A stretch of 60,447 nucleotides of DNA from an uncultured Pelagibacteraceae bacterium (GCA_902537905.1 CACBDD010000002.1:1-60447), one strand, 5' to 3'; shown: positions 45,777-55,452, counted from the first letter of the stretch. The notes: generated from the sequence alone by a model not told the origin. A program made the numbers and translations.

Positions 45777-46860
45777 ATTCACAGATAAAGATTTATTTTA
45801 TATGGATATGGCCTTAGATCTGGCTAGATCTCGTCATGGCCTTACTGGATCAAATCCTTCAGTGGGTTGTGTTATTGTCAAAAATGACAAAATAATTTCT
45901 ATAGGTCAGACTTCATTTAACGGAAGACCACATGCTGAGTCTAATGCAATTAAAAATAGTTTCGAAGATTTAAAAGGTTCAAAAATGTATGTTACTTTAG
46001 AACCATGTTGTCATCATGGTTTGACACCACCATGTACTGACTTGATAATAAAATCAAAAATTTCAGAGGTTGTGTATTCAGTTGCAGATATTGACAAAAG
46101 GGTAAGTAATAAAAGTTTTAAAATTTTAAATTCAAAAAAAATAATTGTAAAAAAAGGATTGTTAAAAAATAAAGTTGAAAATTTTTATTATCCTTATTTT
46201 TTTAATAGAAAGAAAAAATTACCTTTTGTTACCGGTAAAGTAGCTATTTCAAAAAATAATATTATTTACAGTAAATCCCAAAAAAGAATTACAAATGCTT
46301 ATTCTGATAAGTTTACGCACTTGTTGAGATATCAAAATGATACCATAATGATTACATATAAAACTCTTAACAAAGACAATCCAAGATTAAATTGTCGTTT
46401 AAAAGGTATGGAAAATTTTTCTCCTAAAAGAATTATTTTAGATAATGAACTAAATTCAAATTTGAATAGTTATATATTTAAATCCTCGAATAACAAAAAT
46501 ACTTTAATCTTTTATAATAAAGCTGATAAATCAAAAATTTCTAAATTTAAAAAAAAAGGCATTATTTTAATTAAATCTAAAATTGATATGGATAACAAAT
46601 TTGATATTAAAGAAATTTTAAAAAAACTATATAATTTTGGCTGTAGGAATTTACTAATAGAGGGTGGTAACGATTTAACTAATTTCCTGATCAAGAACAA
46701 AATTTTTAACAAATTTTATTTGTTCAAAAGTCCTAAAAACCTCTCAAAAAGCTTAGAATATTTAAAATTTAGTGGTCTAAAAAAATTAAATCAAAAATAT
46801 TCAAAAAAGATTAATTTAAATCTGAATTTGCGAAAAGACAGAATAACATTATATAGATAA
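45757..46860 (+). CDS. ribD: Bifunctional riboflavin deaminase/reductase RibD
   Basis: RibD deaminates and then reduces the pyrimidine intermediates of riboflavin synthesis. The deaminase domain has the catalytic [10 protein letters not shown] and zinc motif [17 protein letters not shown]; the reductase domain follows with [25 protein letters not shown] and [16 protein letters not shown]. The track start at 45679 lies within nrdR; the ATG at 45757 ([20 protein letters not shown]) gives 367 residues, the family length. Confidence 0.94.
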   Translation: MSTKKDKFTDKDLFYMDMALDLARSRHGLTGSNPSVGCVIVKNDKIISIGQTSFNGRPHAESNAIKNSFEDLKGSKMYVTLEPCCHHGLTPPCTDLIIKSKISEVVYSVADIDKRVSNKSFKILNSKKIIVKKGLLKNKVENFYYPYFFNRKKKLPFVTGKVAISKNNIIYSKSQKRITNAYSDKFTHLLRYQNDTIMITYKTLNKDNPRLNCRLKGMENFSPKRIILDNELNSNLNSYIFKSSNNKNTLIFYNKADKSKISKFKKKGIILIKSKIDMDNKFDIKEILKKLYNFGCRNLLIEGGNDLTNFLIKNKIFNKFYLFKSPKNLSKSLEYLKFSGLKKLNQKYSKKINLNLNLRKDRITLYR

Positions 46861-46865
46861 AAATT

Positions 46866-47456
46866 ATGTTTAATGGAATAATTTATAATCAAGGTATAAT
46901 CACAAAAATAATTAAAAGACCAAAGGGTCTTAATATTTTTGTAAAAAGCAATCTCAAAGTATCTAAAAAAGATATAGGATTGTCAGTTGCTTGTGATGGT
47001 GTTTGCTTAACTTTAATTTCATATAAATTAAAAATGATGGAATTTTACCTGTCTAAAGAAACAATCATGCGTTCAAAATTTAAATTTTTAAATATAAAAG
47101 ATAAAATAAATTTGGAATTACCTTTAAAATATGGAACAAAAATTTCAGGACATATTTGCCAAGGACATGTTGATACCGTTGGTAAAGTATTAAGTATTAA
47201 AAAAATAGATAAATCATTTCTTTTTGATTTTGAATTACCTAAAAAAGAGAGAAAACACTTAATAGAAAAAGCATCTATTTGTGTAAACGGTATTTCTCTT
47301 ACAATTTCTAAAGTAACAAAAAAAGGTTTTCAAATTTGGATTATACCTCATACATATATGGAAACAAATTTATCAACTTTAATAAAATCTAGCTTAGTAA
47401 ACGTAGAGATAGATATATTATCTAAATACGTTAGAAATTATTTTAATGAAAAATAA
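46866..47456 (+). CDS. ribE: Riboflavin synthase
   Basis: Riboflavin synthase dismutates two 6,7-dimethyl-8-ribityllumazines to riboflavin. The 196-residue protein has the N-terminal MFNGIIYNQGIITKI (MFTGII-like), two lumazine-binding repeats (VACDGVCLTLISYKLKM and CVNGISLTISKVTKKG), and GHICQGHVDTVGKVL. It is complete and overlaps the ribB-like gene by 11 bases. Confidence 0.93.
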   Translation: MFNGIIYNQGIITKIIKRPKGLNIFVKSNLKVSKKDIGLSVACDGVCLTLISYKLKMMEFYLSKETIMRSKFKFLNIKDKINLELPLKYGTKISGHICQGHVDTVGKVLSIKKIDKSFLFDFELPKKERKHLIEKASICVNGISLTISKVTKKGFQIWIIPHTYMETNLSTLIKSSLVNVEIDILSKYVRNYFNEK

Positions 47457-48543
47457 TTTTTCATCAATTGAGTCAATTATAAGTGTAGCCAAAAAAGGAG
47501 GCATGTTCATTTTGGTAGATGATGAAAAAAGAGAAAACGAAGGGGATTTAGTTATTTCCACATCAGACTCGAATGCAAAAAATATTAACTTCATGGCAAA
47601 ATACGGACGAGGTTTAATTTGTTTAGCACTTGATTCTATTCAGGCAAAAAGATTAAATTTATCTTTAATGTCACCGGTAAATCTATCAAGAAACAAAACA
47701 GCTTTTACAATTTCTATAGAAGCAAAAAAAGGAATAACAACAGGAATATCTGCCAAAGATAGAGCCAGAACAATTAAAATTGCTTCCAAAAAAAAGGTAA
47801 ATAAAAATGAAATTGTTTCTCCTGGTCATGTGTTTCCAATTATAGCTAAAGACGGCGGGGTTCTTGTTAGAGCTGGTCATACTGAAGCTTCAGTTGATAT
47901 TTCCAAGTTAGCCAAAAAAAATAACTCCGCTGTAATTTGTGAAATTATGAATGAAGACGGAACAATGGCTAAAGGTCAAGATTTATTCAATTTTGCAAAA
48001 AAACATAAATTAAAGATCGGAAAAATAGAAGATCTTATCGCTTATAGACTAAAAAAAGAAAAACTTATTAAACTTAAAAAACAAAGCAAAATAGATGTAA
48101 AAAATCAAAAATATAATATTAGAATATATGAGAACCTTTTAGATGGTTCAGAACATTTTGCTTTAATAAAAGGTAAATTAACAAAAGGCATTACTCCAAG
48201 AGTAAGAGTAATTTCATCTAATGTTGTGCAAAACTATCTTATAAACCAGTCATTACCAAATTCATTCAATAAGACCTTAAATTATTTTAAAAAATATCAA
48301 AATTGTGTTTTAGTGTTTATTAAAGACTCAAATTTAAAATCAGTAACTCAAACTTTAAAAGATTATAAAAACAAAGACTTTTATAAAAAGGGAAATGATA
48401 AGTTAATAAGAAATTATGGTATTGGTGCTCAAATTATTAAAGACTTAAAAATTAAAAATATGATACTAATCACAAAATCACCGAAAAAAGTTATTGGTCT
48501 TGATGGTTATGGCATAAAAATCACAAAACAGGAATTAATTTGA
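47446..48543 (+). CDS. ribB: 3,4-dihydroxy-2-butanone 4-phosphate synthase fused to a degenerate GTP cyclohydrolase II-like domain (RibBX type)
   Basis: The N-terminal half (about residues 1-205) is a normal RibB domain with ILVDDEKRENEGDLVI, YGRGLICLALDS, TGISAKDRARTI and the GHVFPIIAKDGGVLVRAGHT motif. The C-terminal half resembles GTP cyclohydrolase II by position and fold but contains no zinc cysteines: the GCHII signature HSECLTGDxxGSxRCDC is replaced by ARVRVISSN-like sequence. It is probably catalytically dead, as in reported RibBX proteins. GTP cyclohydrolase II would have to come from elsewhere. The gene lies in ribD-ribE-ribB-ribH order. Confidence 0.9.
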   Translation: MKNNFSSIESIISVAKKGGMFILVDDEKRENEGDLVISTSDSNAKNINFMAKYGRGLICLALDSIQAKRLNLSLMSPVNLSRNKTAFTISIEAKKGITTGISAKDRARTIKIASKKKVNKNEIVSPGHVFPIIAKDGGVLVRAGHTEASVDISKLAKKNNSAVICEIMNEDGTMAKGQDLFNFAKKHKLKIGKIEDLIAYRLKKEKLIKLKKQSKIDVKNQKYNIRIYENLLDGSEHFALIKGKLTKGITPRVRVISSNVVQNYLINQSLPNSFNKTLNYFKKYQNCVLVFIKDSNLKSVTQTLKDYKNKDFYKKGNDKLIRNYGIGAQIIKDLKIKNMILITKSPKKVIGLDGYGIKITKQELI

Positions 48544-48932
48544 TGAAAAAAAAATATCTAGTTGTTGTAGCAGATTATTATAAAGATGTTGCTGAAGGCT
48601 TATTAAGTAGTGCTTTAAAAGTAATTCCAAAAAAAAATTTAATAAAAATTATTAAAGTACCCGGTGCTTTTGAAATTCCAGTTACAATCTCAAAAAATCT
48701 AAAAAAATATGATGGGTTTTTAGCTTTAGGATGTGTAATAAAAGGTCAAACACCCCATTTTGATTTTATTTCTCAAGCATCAACTGATGCTATAATGAAA
48801 TTGTCCATTGATAGTAAAAAACCTGTTGGAAATGGAATAATCACTTGTCTTAATATAACTCAAGCGAGAGCTAGAAGAAAAAAGGGTGCTGAAGCTGCAG
48901 AAGCAGTGATTTCAGTTTTGTCTCAAAAATGA
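48543..48932 (+). CDS. ribH: 6,7-dimethyl-8-ribityllumazine synthase
   Basis: Lumazine synthase condenses the RibB product with the RibD product. The 129-residue protein has VPGAFEIPVTISKNLKKYDG, LALGCVIKGQTPHFDFI with the catalytic His, and KPVGNGIITCLN. The track starts at a TTG at 48540, but the ATG at 48543 overlaps the ribB stop (TGATG) and is the natural start. It is slightly shorter than typical at the N-terminus. It overlaps nusB by 4 bases. Confidence 0.94.
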   Translation: MKKKYLVVVADYYKDVAEGLLSSALKVIPKKNLIKIIKVPGAFEIPVTISKNLKKYDGFLALGCVIKGQTPHFDFISQASTDAIMKLSIDSKKPVGNGIITCLNITQARARRKKGAEAAEAVISVLSQK

Positions 48933-49333
48933 GAACTCATTTTAACCCAAAAAATAACCCTAGAGTTATTATTATTCAAAAATTATATGGTAAATTTTAC
49001 AATGAAGATGATGATTTGGATTTTCCAAAACATAGATTTAAAAAATTTATTAAGGATATTGTTTTGGGAACACTAGAAAGAAATGACCTTATTTTAGATG
49101 AATTAAATAATAAGCTAGGTGATGAATTTGTATTTGAAAAATTAGATAAAGTTTTTCAAACGATCTTAAAAGCTGCCACATATGAATTTATGTATAAACC
49201 AAATTTATCAATTAATATAATTATTAAAGAATATTTAAATTCATCTAATTTTTTTCTTGAAGATTCACAAACAAAGTATCTTAATGCTTTATTAGATAAT
49301 GTTGGTAAAAAATTAAGATCTCATAATGCATGA
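48929..49333 (+). CDS. nusB: Transcription antitermination factor NusB
   Basis: NusB joins NusE and other factors in rRNA antitermination. The 134-residue helical protein follows ribH, its usual neighbour. Sequence landmarks include the arginine-rich N-terminus (RVIIIQKLYGKFYNEDD), the KVFQTILKAATYEF segment and a C-terminal FLNALLDNVGKKLR-like helix. It is divergent but context and the C-terminal motif make the call firm. It overlaps thiL by 8 bases. Confidence 0.9.
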   Translation: MRTHFNPKNNPRVIIIQKLYGKFYNEDDDLDFPKHRFKKFIKDIVLGTLERNDLILDELNNKLGDEFVFEKLDKVFQTILKAATYEFMYKPNLSINIIIKEYLNSSNFFLEDSQTKYLNALLDNVGKKLRSHNA

Positions 49334-50285
49334 ATTTAATTTAATAAAAAATTATTTTTTAAAATTAGCTAAAAAAAATAAATCTGCTCTTAATTTAAAT
49401 GATGACGTTTTTTTTGATAAAAAAAGAGGTATTGTTATATCTGTAGATACGTACAATATTGGTAAGCATTTTTTTAATTTTAAATCCCCTGATCTAGTAA
49501 TTAAAAAAATATTAAGATCATCTATTTCTGATTTAATTTGCAAAGGTGTTAAACCAAAGTTTTATTTTATTTCTGGTTCAGGTAATAAAAAAACATTTAC
49601 AAAAAATAACTTATATAAAATCTCAAAGTCACTCAACTCAGAACAAAATAAATTTAATATAGTTTTATGTGGTGGTGATACTACGTTTTCAAACAAATTA
49701 AGTTTTACGATCACTTCATTGGGATATGCCAATAAAATAATTTATCGTAATAAAGCTAAATTAGATGATGATATTTATGTTACTGGAAATTTGGGCGATA
49801 GTTATTTAGGCCTTAAACTATTAAGTAATAAATTGAATATAAAAAAAAAAGATAAACTATTCTTTATCAGTAAATACTACAAACCGGTTTTACCTTTGAG
49901 TTTAACAAAATATTTATTAAAATTTGCTAATAGTTCCATTGATGTTTCGGATGGATTAATTGATGATTTATCAAAAATGATTAATACACAAAATTTATCT
50001 TTTCATTTATTTGAGAAAAAAATACCTATTTCTAATAAATTGAGTAATTTGATTAAAAATCAAAGATTAAATAAAATTAATCTAATTTCTAACGGAGACG
50101 ATTATCAGATTTTATTTACTGCAAATGTTAATAATACTAGAATCATTCAAAATGCATCTAAAACAACAGGAATTAAAATAACTAAAATTGGTAAAATTGT
50201 ATCTGGGAAAGATAGATCATTTATATTTGATGAAAAAGGTAAGCAAATTCAAGCAAAATCTAAAGGTTATATTCATCAGTTTTAG
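49326..50285 (+). CDS. thiL: Thiamine-monophosphate kinase
   Basis: ThiL phosphorylates thiamine phosphate to thiamine pyrophosphate. The 319-residue protein shows an N-terminal LNDDVFFDKKRGIVISVDTY segment, KKILRSSISDLICKGVKP, VLCGGDTTFSNKL, SSIDVSDGLIDDLSKM and NGDDYQILFT, matching the AIR-synthase-like fold with its Mg2+/ATP-binding aspartates. The N-terminal GDDAA-type loop is diverged. It sits after nusB, the common alphaproteobacterial order. Confidence 0.88.
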   Translation: MHEFNLIKNYFLKLAKKNKSALNLNDDVFFDKKRGIVISVDTYNIGKHFFNFKSPDLVIKKILRSSISDLICKGVKPKFYFISGSGNKKTFTKNNLYKISKSLNSEQNKFNIVLCGGDTTFSNKLSFTITSLGYANKIIYRNKAKLDDDIYVTGNLGDSYLGLKLLSNKLNIKKKDKLFFISKYYKPVLPLSLTKYLLKFANSSIDVSDGLIDDLSKMINTQNLSFHLFEKKIPISNKLSNLIKNQRLNKINLISNGDDYQILFTANVNNTRIIQNASKTTGIKITKIGKIVSGKDRSFIFDEKGKQIQAKSKGYIHQF

Positions 50286-50295
50286 AAGTTAATCG

Positions 50296-50323
50296 TTGTC
50301 TTTTTTAGCTTTTTTTGTATTGT
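50296..50323 (+). promoter_or_regulatory. Possible hppA promoter
   Basis: TTGTCT (50296-50301) and TATTGT (50318-50323) are 16 bases apart in the 78-base gap between thiL and hppA, followed by a short G+C patch (GCGGG). A leader of about 33 bases with TAAGGTTAAT before the ATG would follow. The match is moderate only. Confidence 0.4.
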
Positions 50324-50363
50324 GCGGGCTTAAAAATTTAACAACCAACAACTTAAGGTTAAT

Positions 50364-52469
50364 ATGAGCGGAACAATCGAAACAATACTATTATATACAA
50401 TTGGAGCTGGTTTACTATCTATCGTTTATGGATTTTTAACTGGTAAAAATATTCTCAATTCAAGCGCTGGAAACGCTAAAATGCAGGAAATTGCATCTGC
50501 AATCCAAATTGGTGCAAAAGCATATCTAGCAAGACAATACAAAACTATTGCTATTGTTGGTGCTGTAGTTTTGGTAATTGTAAGTATTGCTTTTAGTCCT
50601 TTAGTTGGTCTTGGATATCTTATAGGTGCAGCATTATCTGGTATTGCAGGATATGTTGGAATGTTGGTTTCTGTTGAGGCGAACGTAAGAACAGCAGAAG
50701 CGTCTAGAAAAGGCCTAGCTCAAGGTCTTTCTGTTGCATTTAAATCTGGCGCTGTAACTGGTATGTTGGTTGCTGGTTTAGCCTTATTAGCGATTGCAGT
50801 ATATTATTTCTTATTAATTAAATATGAAGTTGACGAGAGAGAGATAGTAAATGCTCTTGTTGCTTTAGGATTTGGAGCTTCTTTAATTTCAATTTTTGCA
50901 AGATTAGGTGGAGGTATTTTTACTAAAGGTGCAGATGTTGGTGCTGATCTTGTTGGTAAAGTTGAAGCTGGTATTCCTGAAGACGATCCAAGAAATCCTG
51001 CGGTGATTGCTGACAATGTTGGAGATAACGTGGGAGATTGTGCTGGAATGGCTGCAGATTTATTTGAAACATATGCAGTTACTATTGTTGCTACTATGGT
51101 TTTATCATCAATTTTCTTTGTGGGTGATCTTAATATGATGATTTATCCTCTTACAATTGGCGCTGCTTGTTTATTGACATCTATTCTAGGTACGTTCTTT
51201 GTTAAACTTGGAAGAGATAACAATGTAATGAATGCATTGTATAAAGGATTTATTGTATCTGCTGTTGCATCATTAGCTATTCTTTGGCCTGTAACAGATC
51301 ATGTAATTGGTTTTACAAATGAATACACTGTTAATGGAAATACATTTAATGGAATGGATTTATATTACTGCGGAGTAATTGGTTTAGTTATTACTGGTTT
51401 ATTAATTTGGATTACAGAATATTACACAGGAACAAGTTATAGACCTGTTAAATCAGTAGCTTTATCATCAACAACTGGTCATGGAACTAATGTTATCCAA
51501 GGTTTAGCTGTATCAATGGAAGCAACAGCAATACCTGCATTAATCATCGTGGCTGGTATTTTAATTACAAACTCTATTGCAGGCTTATTTGGTATTGCAA
51601 TCGCTGTTACAACAATGTTGGCATTAGCTGGAATGGTTGTTGCCTTAGATGCTTATGGCCCAGTAACTGATAATGCTGGAGGAATAGCTGAAATGTCTAA
51701 CTTGGATAAAAAAGTTAGAAAAACTACTGATGCTCTAGATGCTGTTGGTAATACCACTAAAGCTGTTACAAAAGGATATGCTATTGGTTCTGCTGGTCTA
51801 GGTGCCTTAGTTTTATTTGCAGCTTACACTGAAGATATCAAACATTTCTCTAAAGAAGCTGGTTCTGCTCTTGAAGGAATAGTTGTAACTTTTGATTTAT
51901 CAAACCCTTATGTTGTTGTTGGTTTATTAATTGGTGGAATGTTACCTTACTTATTTGGTTCTATGGGTATGCAAGCTGTAGGTCGAGCAGGTGGTGCTGT
52001 TGTAGTGGAAGTAAGAAGACAGTTTAAAAAATTTCCAGGAATTATGAAAAGAAAGCAAAAACCTGATTATGCCAAATTAGTTGACTTGTTAACTGTTGCA
52101 GCAATTAAGGAAATGATAATACCATCATTATTACCCGTATTATCACCTGTAGTTTTATATTTTATTATACTTTCAATAGGTGGTCAGGTAGCTGCCTTAG
52201 CTGCAGTTGGAGCTATGCTTTTAGGAGTTATTATTACTGGACTGTTTGTGGCTGTTTCTATGACTGCTGGTGGTGGCGCATGGGATAATGCTAAGAAATA
52301 TATTGAAGATGGAAATCATGGCGGAAAAGGCTCTGAAGCTCATAAAGCTGCTGTAACAGGTGATACTGTTGGAGATCCATATAAAGATACTGCAGGTCCT
52401 GCAGTTAATCCAATGATTAAGATCACAAATATTGTAGCTTTATTATTGTTAGCAGTTATCGCTGGCTAA
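50364..52469 (+). CDS. hppA: Membrane-bound proton-translocating pyrophosphatase
   Basis: HppA couples hydrolysis of pyrophosphate to proton pumping. The 701-residue protein has about 16 hydrophobic segments and the catalytic motif [20 protein letters not shown], then [20 protein letters not shown]. The [19 protein letters not shown] segment has Lys at the position that separates potassium-independent from potassium-dependent enzymes, so this is likely K+-independent. Energy conservation from pyrophosphate suits an oligotroph. It converges with bamE with a 14-base overlap. Confidence 0.97.
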   Translation: MSGTIETILLYTIGAGLLSIVYGFLTGKNILNSSAGNAKMQEIASAIQIGAKAYLARQYKTIAIVGAVVLVIVSIAFSPLVGLGYLIGAALSGIAGYVGMLVSVEANVRTAEASRKGLAQGLSVAFKSGAVTGMLVAGLALLAIAVYYFLLIKYEVDEREIVNALVALGFGASLISIFARLGGGIFTKGADVGADLVGKVEAGIPEDDPRNPAVIADNVGDNVGDCAGMAADLFETYAVTIVATMVLSSIFFVGDLNMMIYPLTIGAACLLTSILGTFFVKLGRDNNVMNALYKGFIVSAVASLAILWPVTDHVIGFTNEYTVNGNTFNGMDLYYCGVIGLVITGLLIWITEYYTGTSYRPVKSVALSSTTGHGTNVIQGLAVSMEATAIPALIIVAGILITNSIAGLFGIAIAVTTMLALAGMVVALDAYGPVTDNAGGIAEMSNLDKKVRKTTDALDAVGNTTKAVTKGYAIGSAGLGALVLFAAYTEDIKHFSKEAGSALEGIVVTFDLSNPYVVVGLLIGGMLPYLFGSMGMQAVGRAGGAVVVEVRRQFKKFPGIMKRKQKPDYAKLVDLLTVAAIKEMIIPSLLPVLSPVVLYFIILSIGGQVAALAAVGAMLLGVIITGLFVAVSMTAGGGAWDNAKKYIEDGNHGGKGSEAHKAAVTGDTVGDPYKDTAGPAVNPMIKITNIVALLLLAVIAG

Positions 52470-52938
52470 TTTCTTTACGTTTTTTGGCCCTCGTACCTAG
52501 AGGGTCATTAATCTTTTGTCTCATACTAGACATAAAATCATATATAAATGAGTTTCTTTTGAAACCAGCTTGTGTTGTAGCTTCGACAATTTTAATATTT
52601 TCCATATCATCTTTATTATAAAAATCTTTCTTTTTTAAAATACCGTATTTATCAATTTCTAAAACAAGTACATCATTTTTAAAGATTTTCATTCTACCCA
52701 AATTTTTTAGTTGTGATTGTGTTTGTTTTCTTTCAATATATATCCATACATCATTATCAAACTTACTTTTTGTAGACGGTACACCTAATATTTTTTTTAT
52801 ATCATTTTTATTTGTTTGATTTACAATTAGAGTTTCTTGTTTTTTTTCTAAAAAAGGAACCCCATGGTGTTTAACAACAGGTTTAAATGAGCAATTTGAA
52901 AGTATTAAAAATAAAAAAAATATATATAATTTATTCAT
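52456..52938 (-). CDS. bamE: Outer membrane assembly lipoprotein BamE (SmpA/OmlA family)
   Basis: BamE is a lipoprotein of the beta-barrel assembly machine. From the ATG at 52938 it is 160 residues, with a signal peptide and lipobox ([16 protein letters not shown], cysteine in SNC) and the core [19 protein letters not shown] followed by [10 protein letters not shown], which is the SmpA/OmlA fold motif. The C-terminal 60 residues are less familiar but typical of the alphaproteobacterial form. The track's start at 52944 is a TTG and less likely. It diverges from the bc1 chaperone gene with start codons overlapping by 2 bases. Confidence 0.88.
   Translation of the reverse strand: MNKLYIFFLFLILSNCSFKPVVKHHGVPFLEKKQETLIVNQTNKNDIKKILGVPSTKSKFDNDVWIYIERKQTQSQLKNLGRMKIFKNDVLVLEIDKYGILKKKDFYNKDDMENIKIVEATTQAGFKRNSFIYDFMSSMRQKINDPLGTRAKKRKEISQR
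52925..52930 (+). promoter_or_regulatory. -10 box (TATAAT) for the bc1 chaperone gene
   Basis: A perfect TATAAT lies inside the bamE signal-peptide codons and ends 6 bases before the ATG at 52937. Initiation at the usual distance would place the transcript start on the start codon. No convincing -35 is visible in the A-rich flank. Confidence 0.45.
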
Positions 52939-53404
52939 GACCAATAAGTATATACATATTTATAATAATTTAATTAATTTCACTAGAAATAAAGAGTTGT
53001 ATAAGAATTTAAATAGGGAAGATAGTTTTTCTGATAGATTGACTTTATTTTTGCTTCATTTTTCATTTTTTCTGAAAAACTATAAAAATGAGGATAACAA
53101 AAAAGTATTACAGGAAATTTATGATTTCAACTTCAGACAATTAGAGTTGAGTATTAGAGAGATAGGATATGGAGATCAATCTATAAACAAAAAAATGAAA
53201 GATTATATAAACTTGTTTCATTCAATGGTTTCTGAGATTCATTTTTGGGACAATTTATCGAGATCAGATAAAATTGAAAAATTGTCAATATTTTTAGAAG
53301 ATTTTAATAATATTGATGATTTACTTGAGTATTTTGATGAATTTAACTTAAATTTATCAAAAAAAACTTTGAATTATTATTTAAAAAGTGTAAGTAACCC
53401 ATAA
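52937..53404 (+). CDS. Ubiquinol-cytochrome c chaperone (CBP3/UQCC1 family)
   Basis: Members of this family (mitochondrial Cbp3/UQCC1, alphaproteobacterial relatives) help assemble cytochrome b of the bc1 complex. The 155-residue protein has the family pattern: [44 protein letters not shown], and YINLFHSMV. It is short but complete. In alphaproteobacteria it commonly neighbours bamE and plsX, as here. Its start codon shares CATG with the divergent bamE start. Confidence 0.85.
   Translation: MTNKYIHIYNNLINFTRNKELYKNLNREDSFSDRLTLFLLHFSFFLKNYKNEDNKKVLQEIYDFNFRQLELSIREIGYGDQSINKKMKDYINLFHSMVSEIHFWDNLSRSDKIEKLSIFLEDFNNIDDLLEYFDEFNLNLSKKTLNYYLKSVSNP
52947..52952 (-). promoter_or_regulatory. -10 box (TATACT) for bamE
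   Basis: On the minus strand TATACT lies inside the first codons of the chaperone gene, with 8 bases between it and the bamE ATG. Transcription at normal spacing would start within one or two bases of the bamE start codon. It faces the opposing TATAAT box, so the two promoters overlap. Confidence 0.4.
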
Positions 53405-53406
53405 TT

Positions 53407-53589
53407 ATGGCTGTACCAAAACGAAAACAAACCCCTTCTAGAACTGGAATGAGAAGGGCACAAACTATGAAATTTTCAACTAAAAATATAGTTGAGGATA
53501 AAAAATCAGGTGAATACAGACTTTCTCATCATCTTGATTTAAAAACTGGCATGTATAAGGGCAGACAAGTTTTAGACCCAAAAGAATAG
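53407..53589 (+). CDS. rpmF: 50S ribosomal protein L32
   Basis: L32 is a small protein of the large subunit. The 60-residue sequence starts [20 protein letters not shown] and ends with the [17 protein letters not shown] segment. It lacks the zinc-binding cysteine pairs, the C-minus form. RpmF adjacent to plsX is a widely conserved arrangement. The usual yceD (DUF177) gene is not present between it and the chaperone gene. Confidence 0.96.
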   Translation: MAVPKRKQTPSRTGMRRAQTMKFSTKNIVEDKKSGEYRLSHHLDLKTGMYKGRQVLDPKE

Positions 53590-53602
53590 TATATTTATTT
53601 TA

Positions 53603-54604
53603 ATGTCTGAAAAAATTAAAATTGCAGTTGATGCAATGGGTGGAGATGGTTCACCAAAAAAAGTTATTGATGGTATTATTTACAACCATCAATCAAATAA
53701 AAACAATTTTTATAAAATTTTTGGAGATAGAAATAAAATTTCTTCGTTAATAGAGAATAAAATTAGTAAAGAATTCTATGAAATTTTTCACACAGAAAAT
53801 GCTATAAAAAGTACAGACAGTCCATTAGAAGGTGCAAAAAGAGGCAAAGATACAAGTATGTGGCTTGCTGTTCAAAGCGTTAAAGAAAAGCAGACTGATA
53901 TAGTTATATCTGCTGGTAATACTGGTGCTCTATTAGTTGTATCAAAATTGAATCTTAAAATGATTGAAAATATAGACAAACCAGCTCTGTCTGCACTTTG
54001 GCCAAATAAAAAAGGCATGAGTGTTGTGTTAGACCTAGGAGCTAATATTGAATGTAGTTCTAAAAATCTAAGTGATTTTTCTTTGATGGGAGCTGCACTT
54101 TATAATTCGTTATATCCAGATGAAATAGCCAATGTTGCTTTATTGAATATTGGTTCAGAAGAATTAAAGGGTAATGAAGTAATAAAGGAAACATATCAAA
54201 TTCTTAATGACAAAAAATCTGAAAATTTTAATTTCTCAGGATACATCGAAGGTAATCACTTAATGGATGGTGAAGTTAACGTAATTGTATCTGATGGATT
54301 TACAGGAAATGTTGCATTAAAAACAGCTGAAGGGACAGCAAATTTTATTACAAGCGAATTAAAAAAAGCAATGACAGGTAATTGGATAGGAAAATTGTCT
54401 TCTCTTTTAAACATTGCAAATTTAAAAAAATTTAAAAAAAGATTGGATCCAAGGTTGTATAACGGTGCAATATTTATCGGATTAGACTCTCCAGTGGTAA
54501 AAAGTCACGGAGGTACGGATTTTATTGGTTTTGCTAATTCATTAGATGTTTGCAATAGAATAGTTAAAGGTAATTTGATACAAAAGATCAAACAGAATCT
54601 TTAA
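53603..54604 (+). CDS. plsX: Phosphate acyltransferase PlsX
   Basis: PlsX makes acyl-phosphate from acyl-ACP, the donor used by PlsY (also in this window). The 333-residue protein begins IKIAVDAMGGDGSPKKVIDG, with DIVISAGNTGALLVVSKL, NVIVSDGFTGNVALK, and the C-terminal GLDSPVVKSHGGTDFIGF motif. It follows rpmF and ends directly before ihfA; fabH, often next to plsX, is absent. Confidence 0.97.
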   Translation: MSEKIKIAVDAMGGDGSPKKVIDGIIYNHQSNKNNFYKIFGDRNKISSLIENKISKEFYEIFHTENAIKSTDSPLEGAKRGKDTSMWLAVQSVKEKQTDIVISAGNTGALLVVSKLNLKMIENIDKPALSALWPNKKGMSVVLDLGANIECSSKNLSDFSLMGAALYNSLYPDEIANVALLNIGSEELKGNEVIKETYQILNDKKSENFNFSGYIEGNHLMDGEVNVIVSDGFTGNVALKTAEGTANFITSELKKAMTGNWIGKLSSLLNIANLKKFKKRLDPRLYNGAIFIGLDSPVVKSHGGTDFIGFANSLDVCNRIVKGNLIQKIKQNL

Positions 54605-54904
54605 ATGAGAATAAATCTAACTAAAAAAGATTTAGTTAATTTAGTTTACATGCAACTAGGTTTTTCTAAACAGATTTCTGAAAACTTAATTGATGATTTT
54701 TTGTCTACAATTGTCTCTAATATTAAATCTGAGAAAAAACTTAAATTATCTAAATTTGGAACTTTTTCTATAAGACAAAAAAAAAGTAGAATTGGTAGAA
54801 ATCCAAAAACTAAGGAAACTAAAGTAATATCTAGTAGGGATGTTGTTTTATTTAAACCTTCAAATGAATTTAAAGAATTTATAAACTTTAAAGACCATGG
54901 ATAA
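54605..54904 (+). CDS. ihfA: Integration host factor subunit alpha (HU/IHF family)
   Basis: IHF bends DNA at specific sites in the nucleoid. The 99-residue protein has the HU/IHF signature KLSKFGTFSIRQKKSRIGRN followed by PKTKETKVISSRDVVLFKPS and the beta-arm proline context. It lies between plsX and the MerR-like gene, the conserved position of alphaproteobacterial ihfA (himA), so alpha rather than HU is the better call. Confidence 0.92.
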   Translation: MRINLTKKDLVNLVYMQLGFSKQISENLIDDFLSTIVSNIKSEKKLKLSKFGTFSIRQKKSRIGRNPKTKETKVISSRDVVLFKPSNEFKEFINFKDHG

Positions 54905-55259
54905 AGCTGATCAAGCTTATAAAACAATTGGTGAAGTTGCTAAAATTTTAGACCTAAAAGTCAATAAGAAAGGTACTTTACCTACTCATATAATAAGATT
55001 TTGGGAAACTCAGTTTAAACAAATTAAACCAAAAATTTTTAACTCTAATAGAAGATATTATGACGAAAAAAATATTGATCTACTGAGGAAGATTAAGTTT
55101 TTGCTTAAAGATCAAGGAATGACGATTAATGGTGTAAAAAAGATGCTAGATAATGATGATACTTTAAAGCTTGACGAAATGGCAGATAAATCTATAAAAG
55201 CTGAAAAATTAAAAAACAAGTTAACTAAAATATCAAATATTTTAAAAACACTAAAATAA
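54897..55259 (+). CDS. MerR-family transcriptional regulator
   Basis: The 120-residue protein has an N-terminal MerR winged helix-turn-helix: AYKTIGEVAKILDL, THIIRFWETQFKQIKP, NRRYYDEKNIDLLRKIKFLL, DQGMTINGVKKML. The short C-terminal coiled region has no recognisable effector domain or cysteines. It overlaps ihfA by 8 bases. The ihfA-merR pair is conserved in alphaproteobacteria but its targets are unknown. Confidence 0.9.
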   Translation: MDKADQAYKTIGEVAKILDLKVNKKGTLPTHIIRFWETQFKQIKPKIFNSNRRYYDEKNIDLLRKIKFLLKDQGMTINGVKKMLDNDDTLKLDEMADKSIKAEKLKNKLTKISNILKTLK

Positions 55260-55451
55260 ATGGCAAAAAAAACACACGTAAAAGTTAGAATGGTACCTGA
55301 AGCTAAACCAGATAGTCCTTTCTTTTATTATGTAAAAAAACCAGCAGGTGGTGAAAAAGCAAAAGTAAAATTATCTGCAAAAAAATATAATCCTGAAACT
55401 CGAAAACACGAAATGTTTGTGGAGAAAAAGCTTCCACCTCATAGTAAGTAA
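55260..55451 (+). CDS. rpmG: 50S ribosomal protein L33, variant form
   Basis: L33 contacts tRNA at the E site. The 63-residue sequence has the core FFYYVKKPAGGEKAKVKLSAKKYNPETRKHEMFVEKKL, which is related to L33, but lacks its cysteine pairs and has an altered N-terminus (MAKKTHVKVRMVPEAKPDSP). It starts directly after the merR stop. It is probably L33 given size and motif. Confidence 0.85.
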   Translation: MAKKTHVKVRMVPEAKPDSPFFYYVKKPAGGEKAKVKLSAKKYNPETRKHEMFVEKKLPPHSK

Positions 55452-55452
55452 A

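Noticed and set aside
52486-52506. GGCCCTC-gtaccta-GAGGGTC hairpin at the hppA/bamE convergence, as an intrinsic terminator
   Set aside because: It lies within bamE codons and is not followed by a T-run in the hppA direction (ATTAATC) or in the bamE direction (AAAAAACG on that strand). It may be a weak hairpin, but not a supported terminator.
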